NCBI GenBank assembly: GCA_030605745.1
Contig: JAUWHT010000430.1
Span: forward strand, 1 to 10,364
Length of the DNA: 10,364 nucleotides
Direction of reading: 5' to 3'
Source: Pirellulales bacterium
GTDB lineage: Bacteria > Planctomycetota > Planctomycetia > Pirellulales > Thermoguttaceae
In this document: positions 5,861-10,364 of the stretch, piece after piece
Numbering within the stretch: the stretch's first letter is position 1
How the letters are laid out: every line of letters starts with the position of its first letter
Translations under genes and position numbers: made by a program
The notes under the pieces: model-generated
Told to the model about the DNA's origin: nothing
The model's input: the letters and a program-made list of their open reading frames with translations, nothing else
The model's database searches: none

Positions 5861-5865
5861 ATAAC

Positions 5866-6096
5866 ATGAAAATCTATACATACTCGGAAGCAAGACAACG
5901 ACTGTCAGAAGTTCTTGACATTGCTCGCGACGAAGAGGTGATTGTAAAGAGACGAGGCGGGGAAACCTTTTCTATTACCTTCAAGAATACACCAAATTCA
6001 CCTTTTAATGTTTCTGGAATTAAGACAACAGCCACCACAAAGGACATTTTGGATGCGGTGAGGGAGTCAAGATCAAGATCAGCCGAACAAGAGTAA
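5866..6096 (+). CDS. Phd/YefM-like antitoxin
   Basis: The protein has 76 residues. The N-terminal half (about 1-40) fits the Phd/YefM DNA-binding fold: SEARQRLSEVLDIARDEEVIVKRRG contains the typical helix followed by the hydrophobic strand and basic turn. The C-terminal half is polar and low in hydrophobics, as expected for a flexible toxin-binding tail, and ends in a charged helix (DILDAVRESRSRS). It has a good ribosome binding site, GGAG at 5854-5857 inside the last codons of the toxin, with eight bases before ATG. It should bind and mask the PIN toxin and, with it, repress the palindrome at 5456-5467. Family assignment rests on pattern and context, as Phd-type N-termini are weakly conserved. 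Confidence 0.8.
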   Translation: MKIYTYSEARQRLSEVLDIARDEEVIVKRRGGETFSITFKNTPNSPFNVSGIKTTATTKDILDAVRESRSRSAEQE

Positions 6097-6175
6097 AATA
6101 CCCCGGCAGACCGCTAAACGCCCGTTTGTAGTGCGAATCCCAGCGAACTTGGCGCAGAGGGCCAGATGCTATTCA

Positions 6176-9154
6176 TTATTCGTGCTTTGAGCCCGGGATT
6201 TCCCCTTTCAACTTTTCCAGTTCCTCCAACGCACGAGCGTGCCAGTCTCGATCGCGCTGAGCAGGACCGCAGTGATAGGCCGCTGCCTTGGTGAAGTGTT
6301 CGCGGGCAACGTTTAGCTTGCCGAGCGCCTTGAAGCAAAGTCCCAGTTTGCAGTACTCCATTATGTAGTTGGGATCGTGGGGCTTTCCGGTGCCCAGGTT
6401 TTCGGGATACTCCATTGCTTGGCGGAGGTCCTCGATGGCCTTCTTATAGTTTCCCTGCTTCACGTGGCTGTCTGCCCGCAGGTGCAAGGCCCGGACGTAA
6501 ACCTCCTGTGCCCCGGTCCAGCCTTCCCAAGGATGAAAGGTGTGGCGGCGGAGAATCCCCAGTGCCTTGTCGTATTGTGCCACATCGACGCAATAAACGG
6601 CCTGTCGCAGCAGAACGCGGAAATCCTTGGCGACGGCCGGCGGGGCCCCCGCAAACAGTTTCGCTCTCTTCTCGTGGCATCCCAAGGCGGCGTACAGACA
6701 ATCGAGGGCAACATAGTAGCTGTAGTCATTTGGATTGCAGGCAAGGGTTTTCTCGTAGGCGGTTTGTGCCTTTTTCAGATCATTGAGCTTTCGCCAGTAG
6801 ATCTCGCCCAGATTGCGGTAGAGCGTCGGGTAATCGGGCGAAGCCTTTTGGGCAGCCAGGAAATGGTCCAGCCCCTCTTGCCACCGAAACTTTGCCGTAA
6901 GAAGCGTACCCAGGTAGTAGTGGAGCTTCCAATCGTTAGGCAGGTAGCGGATGCCCGTCTCGAGAACTGCCAGGCTTTCGTTGCGGAAGGGGAACACATA
7001 GTCCGGCGAGAGCCGGGCGCCGCGGTCGTAGTAGTTTTTCGCCGACTCACAATCCTTCGATTTGTCGGCCAGATAGCCCAGGAAGAAGTACACAAAAGGA
7101 TGCTCTGCCGCCCCGCTTCGCCCTTCGTACAGCTTCAGCGTCGAGACCGCATCATCGGGCAGATTCATCTCGACATAGTCGCAGGCTGCTTCAAGGTAGT
7201 ACTGGGGATCGTCCCTCAAGATGGCAAGCTCGCTCTCACCGCCCAGCAAGACCTTCTCGACGATAGCCAGGCAGTTAATGGGATCTTCGGCCAGCACGCT
7301 GTCAATCTGCCCAACGGCCTCTTCACGACGACCGAGGTGCCGCAGGACGGAAGCCAGGACCGCCCGTGCCTTGATATCTCCCGGATTGTGGCGGACGGCC
7401 TGCCGCAATAGTCTTTCGGCCCGGCGCAAATCGCCCTTGCCGATTGCCAGCGAGGCCAGCACGTAAGGCGCCACGTGGCGGTAAGCTGCGGTGCGACCGA
7501 CCAGAACGAGGTCCTCTTCCGTTCGTTCGTCGATTCCCAGCTTAATCTTGCTCAGCGCCCGGTAATACCGGGCCGTATGATCATCCTCGTTGCGGCGGAG
7601 AGCCTTCTGGGAAAGCTGATAGGCTTCCTTGAAGCGGCCCGTCTTGTAGTAGACTATCGCCAGACCGCGCAAGGCCGGGGTGAATCCCGGGGCCTTCTTC
7701 AGTGCTTGCTGAAAAAGCCTTATCGCCTTGGTCGGTTTCCAGTGCTTAAGCGCGTAGTAACCGGCAAGATAGATCTCTTCGGCCGAGGCCGTTTCGCCAG
7801 ACGGCGGCCGGGGTTCGAATTCGGGTGGCGGGATTTTCTTTTTTCCCGGGCAGTAGGCGATGATTTCCCGGCCTTGGCGATCCTGGAGAACTAACCGGCA
7901 GGCGTTCGGTTTCTCGGGCGGCGCGATCTCCTTTTGCCAGGACTTGCCCGGCCCGATGGTCAGTTTCTCGGAAAACACTTCCTTGCCGTCGGCCAGGATC
8001 TTTAGCATCGCGTCGCGCAGTTCGGTCGTCGTGTTCAGGACCAGCAGAAGCTTCCCGTCGCGGAGCGAATAGTTCACCGCCGCCTCGCGATTCAACTTCA
8101 CCACCCCTTTCATCTTCTTGAGCGGATACCAGTACTCCTCCCAGCTTTCGTTAAGATGGGGCTCAAAGATCCAACAGTCGCCTTGGGTCAGAAGGCGGCC
8201 GGACTGGAGTTCAATGTACTGGCCATCCGCGTCAGTGAGGATGTCTCCCCAGATAGCGCCGTCCCGGGACGTCCCCCAGGTAAAGAACTTCTTTCCGAAA
8301 CTCTCATACTTCGCAGCATAATGGGCCGTGCCGTAGTCCCGCTCATGATGGTAAGCGCCGATGTATCCTCCCGAAACACCACAAAAATAGTCGTAGGGGC
8401 AGTGCGTGTTCTTGTACCACGAAACGTCCTTTCCGCGGCAAATCGGCCACGGCTTAGGGTCCCGGCGACTGCCGAAGTAGGTGTAGTCGGTGGGCGGAAG
8501 CGTGACCCGTGTATCCGACCAGATGTGGACCGCCGCATTTGCCCAGAAATAACCATTGTTGTGGGTCAACGTCCTGTTGAACAGCAGAATCCTATTGCAG
8601 AAGTACGACCGGTCGGGATACACCGTAGTGGCCACGGCCCATTTCATGCGTCGGACCCATTCGATTGTGCCGACGACGCACGTTACGCTCCCGTCTTCGC
8701 CCTTGAGGATCTTGTACTGCACTGGCGAGAAGGTGTTGACGGTATGTCCGCGGGTTGGGAAGTTCCATTCGATCCCGCCCGAAAGCCACGCACCCCGCAA
8801 GGCCACAAGTCCCGGCTTGATGACGTGATTGCGGTAGATGAAGTCGGCGTCGCTGTTGGTTTTGTCGTGCGCGGCGTAGATTCTCCCGCCCAGGTCGGGC
8901 AGAATAATCACCCGAATGTAGTCGTTCTCGAGAATCACCGCGCGATAGCTCTTAGCCGTCTTGTCTTGCGTTATATCGGTCTGCATCGAGTAGGGGTAAA
9001 CATTGGGTTTCCAAAGCGGCGGATTCTTGTCTTCCGGCCCGATCGCGTAGGTGGGAATGTCAAGCGTCGTTTCCCGAACCACCGCTTCCCCGGCCTGGGC
9101 CGCAACGGGGTAAAAGGCAAGCAGAGCGGAACTGAGAAAAGCAAGGTACTGCAT
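6176..9154 (-). CDS. Exported DUF5107 protein with C-terminal TPR array
   Basis: The protein has 992 residues. A signal peptide (1-21) ends in AQA before G22, so it is exported. Residues about 25-440 form a DUF5107 domain, a beta-rich fold related to galactose mutarotase-like carbohydrate-binding enzymes. It contains ENDYIRVIILPDLGGRIYAA, GIEWNFPTRGH and WANAAVHIW, and is rich in Trp, Tyr and His. From about 455 to 985 there are at least ten tetratricopeptide-type repeats (for example YYALKHWKPTKAIRLFQQAL and FKEAYQLSQKALRRN). DUF5107-TPR proteins recur in planctomycetes and Bacteroidota near sugar-use genes; a role in recognising or processing carbohydrate is plausible but unproven, and no catalytic residues are assigned. 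The start has AGGAG (9161-9165) six bases upstream. It converges with the antitoxin gene with 79 bases between stops. Confidence 0.9.
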   Translation of the reverse strand: MQYLAFLSSALLAFYPVAAQAGEAVVRETTLDIPTYAIGPEDKNPPLWKPNVYPYSMQTDITQDKTAKSYRAVILENDYIRVIILPDLGGRIYAAHDKTNSDADFIYRNHVIKPGLVALRGAWLSGGIEWNFPTRGHTVNTFSPVQYKILKGEDGSVTCVVGTIEWVRRMKWAVATTVYPDRSYFCNRILLFNRTLTHNNGYFWANAAVHIWSDTRVTLPPTDYTYFGSRRDPKPWPICRGKDVSWYKNTHCPYDYFCGVSGGYIGAYHHERDYGTAHYAAKYESFGKKFFTWGTSRDGAIWGDILTDADGQYIELQSGRLLTQGDCWIFEPHLNESWEEYWYPLKKMKGVVKLNREAAVNYSLRDGKLLLVLNTTTELRDAMLKILADGKEVFSEKLTIGPGKSWQKEIAPPEKPNACRLVLQDRQGREIIAYCPGKKKIPPPEFEPRPPSGETASAEEIYLAGYYALKHWKPTKAIRLFQQALKKAPGFTPALRGLAIVYYKTGRFKEAYQLSQKALRRNEDDHTARYYRALSKIKLGIDERTEEDLVLVGRTAAYRHVAPYVLASLAIGKGDLRRAERLLRQAVRHNPGDIKARAVLASVLRHLGRREEAVGQIDSVLAEDPINCLAIVEKVLLGGESELAILRDDPQYYLEAACDYVEMNLPDDAVSTLKLYEGRSGAAEHPFVYFFLGYLADKSKDCESAKNYYDRGARLSPDYVFPFRNESLAVLETGIRYLPNDWKLHYYLGTLLTAKFRWQEGLDHFLAAQKASPDYPTLYRNLGEIYWRKLNDLKKAQTAYEKTLACNPNDYSYYVALDCLYAALGCHEKRAKLFAGAPPAVAKDFRVLLRQAVYCVDVAQYDKALGILRRHTFHPWEGWTGAQEVYVRALHLRADSHVKQGNYKKAIEDLRQAMEYPENLGTGKPHDPNYIMEYCKLGLCFKALGKLNVAREHFTKAAAYHCGPAQRDRDWHARALEELEKLKGEIPGSKHE

Positions 9155-9182
9155 TGGCCTCTCCTCGATTGGGGTGGATGCC

Positions 9183-9212
9183 TACTTATATGGCTGACAC
9201 AAAATATAAGTA
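9183..9212. repeat. 9-bp inverted repeat over the -10 region, possible operator
   Basis: TACTTATAT (9183-9191) and ATATAAGTA (9204-9212) are perfect inverse copies with a 12-base spacer. The second arm overlaps the minus-strand -10 box, and the first lies in the 5' leader of the DUF5107 gene. It could bind a repressor or fold as an AT-only hairpin in the leader. Confidence 0.5.
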
Positions 9213-9237
9213 TAGTCGGCGCGAGAACACTTGGCAA
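9209..9237 (-). promoter_or_regulatory. Sigma-70 promoter of the DUF5107-TPR gene
   Basis: On the minus strand TTGCCA (9232-9237) and TATACT (9209-9214) are separated by exactly 17 bases. Transcription would start near 9202, leaving a leader of about 48 bases with the AGGAG site near its end. Confidence 0.7.
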
Positions 9238-9412
9238 CAGGCCCAGGAGAGGACGGTGTCAACCCGGCAGATCTGAACGAACCCTTGGTGCGAGCGAGTA
9301 AGCAGCGGGAGAGGGGTTCCGATAGGGGGGCGTGGCGGGTATTCTAAATGGGTGGGTTTTGCGCTGGCGGTATGCCCGCGGGACGTTGTCACCCGGCTAT
9401 TGGAGGTGTGTG

Positions 9413-10345
9413 TTGGATAAAGAGTTTCGGCAGATCGTTTGGGGTGAACAACTCCAGGCTGACTGGGAGCAACTACTGCGGCTGGCGGTGCGCGAGGACC
9501 TTGGTGATGATGGTGATTGGACTACCAGAGCGGTGGTGCCGGAAGATGTTGTCGGTCGGGCAGAAGTGGTTGCCAGGCAGCCGGGGGTTATCGCTGGGTT
9601 GCCCGGCGTGAAGCGGACGCTTGAGGAGATCGAGCCGCGGCTCCGCTGGTTGCCGGAGGTGGAAGACTGTCAAGCGGTGGGGCAGGGCGGGCGGATCGGG
9701 CGGATCGACGGACCAGCACGAGGGATATTGGCGGCCGAGCGGTTGGTGCTGAACCTGCTGGGGCGCCTGTCGGGCATCGCTACGCTGACGCGCCAGTACG
9801 TCGAAGCGGTAAGCGGTACGAAGGCGCGGATCTACGATACCCGGAAAACTGCGCCCGGCTGGCGGCGGCTGGAGAAGTACGCGGTGTGTTGCGGCGGCGG
9901 GTCGAATCATCGCACCGGGTTGTTCGACGCGGTGTTGATCAAGGACAATCACCTGGCGCTGGGCAGCAAATCGTCGCAGCACGCGGCCGGGTACACTCCT
10001 GCCGAGGCGGTTCACCGCGCCCGGCGGTTCATCCAGGACCATGCGCCTGATTCGGTCCACAACAGAATGATTATCGAGGTCGAGGTGGACGCGCTTGAGC
10101 AGCTTGACGATGTCCTATCGGCCAGGCCGGACATCGTGCTGCTGGACAACATGAGTCCGGCCGAGCTGCGCGACGCGGTTGCCCGGCGCGACGCCTGTAA
10201 TCGGGTGATTGAGTTGGAGGCGTCCGGCGGGGTGAATCTTCGGACAGCCGGCCGGATCGCTGCGACCGGGGTGGAGCGGATCAGCGTGGGTGCGCTGACG
10301 CACTCGGCGGCCTGTCTGGACATCGGGCTGGATCTGGAAACCTAA
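9413..10345 (+). CDS. nadC: Nicotinate-nucleotide pyrophosphorylase (carboxylating), quinolinate phosphoribosyltransferase
   Basis: The protein has 310 residues, slightly longer than the typical 280-300. It converts quinolinate and PRPP to nicotinate mononucleotide, CO2 and pyrophosphate in de novo NAD synthesis. The N-terminal domain (about 22-125) has REDLGDDGDWTTRAVVP and RLVLNLLGRLSGIAT. The C-terminal barrel has IYDTRKTAPGWRRLEKYAV (140-158), GGGSNHRTGLFDAVLIKDNH (161-180), IEVEVD, DIVLLDNMSP, LEASGGVN and ISVGALTHSA, the family's substrate-binding loops, all intact. The TTG at 9413 is favoured: GGAGG at 9402-9406 is six bases upstream and the product MDKEFRQIVW fits planctomycete homologues. 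A GTG at 9410 is possible; the open frame back to 9332 reads as non-coding. No nadA or nadB is nearby, and no clear promoter is seen in 9238-9401. Confidence 0.95.
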   Translation: MDKEFRQIVWGEQLQADWEQLLRLAVREDLGDDGDWTTRAVVPEDVVGRAEVVARQPGVIAGLPGVKRTLEEIEPRLRWLPEVEDCQAVGQGGRIGRIDGPARGILAAERLVLNLLGRLSGIATLTRQYVEAVSGTKARIYDTRKTAPGWRRLEKYAVCCGGGSNHRTGLFDAVLIKDNHLALGSKSSQHAAGYTPAEAVHRARRFIQDHAPDSVHNRMIIEVEVDALEQLDDVLSARPDIVLLDNMSPAELRDAVARRDACNRVIELEASGGVNLRTAGRIAATGVERISVGALTHSAACLDIGLDLET

Positions 10346-10364
10346 GGCATCTATTTACAGTGTC

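Noticed and set aside
6377..7411. Plus-strand reading frame of 344 codons
   Set aside because: It lies entirely antisense to the well-supported DUF5107-TPR gene; the long open frame follows from that gene's codon bias. The same applies to the frame at 8156-9301.
9332..9409. GTG-initiated extension of nadC
   Set aside because: It lacks a ribosome site and family similarity, while GGAGG at 9402-9406 points to the start at 9413.

Overview
The window looks like chromosomal DNA of a planctomycete, most like the Pirellulales. This rests on recall of family flavour, not on a search. Three genes carry that flavour: a membrane-anchored helix-hairpin-helix protein (258-665, minus), a secreted DUF5107-plus-TPR protein (6176-9154, minus) and a NadC with a planctomycete-type N-terminus (9413-10345, plus). 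GC content is moderately high, overlapping stop/start junctions are common, and several starts appear to be TTG.

The core, about 968-5354 on the plus strand, is one tightly packed transcription unit: a NifX-family protein with a Gly/Met/Arg-rich tail, a MinD-type ATPase with a built-in 2x[4Fe-4S] ferredoxin, a SAM methyltransferase, a second MinD-ferredoxin ATPase, an Mrp/NBP35-type Fe-S carrier ATPase, and a second small NifX-family protein. This gene set matches the 'orange protein' (ORP) complex known from Desulfovibrio and other anaerobes, whose genes are sigma-54 controlled there. Here too a textbook sigma-54 promoter (968-983) lies about 80-95 bases ahead of the first start codon, with ATTGCA/TGCAAT boxes farther upstream that could bind an activator. 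No activator gene is in the window. A seven-codon reading frame, MPRGDRK, with its own ribosome binding site overlaps the start of the first NifX gene. It looks like the head of a DUF5320 protein whose tail is fused to that NifX protein.

Downstream is a VapC-like/Phd-like toxin-antitoxin pair (5471-6096) in the unusual toxin-first order. It has a near-consensus sigma-70 promoter overlapped by a perfect 12-bp palindrome, and the toxin message is probably leaderless while the antitoxin has a good Shine-Dalgarno sequence. A convergent 992-codon gene for an exported DUF5107/TPR protein follows, with its own promoter and a 9-bp inverted repeat at the -10 box. It is divergent from nadC, which closes the window.

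At the left edge, an inverted-repeat element (about 7-258, with perfect 32-bp inner arms) abuts the stop codon of the helix-hairpin-helix gene and may be a non-autonomous mobile or REP-like element. I see no tRNA, rRNA, CRISPR array or complete insertion sequence.
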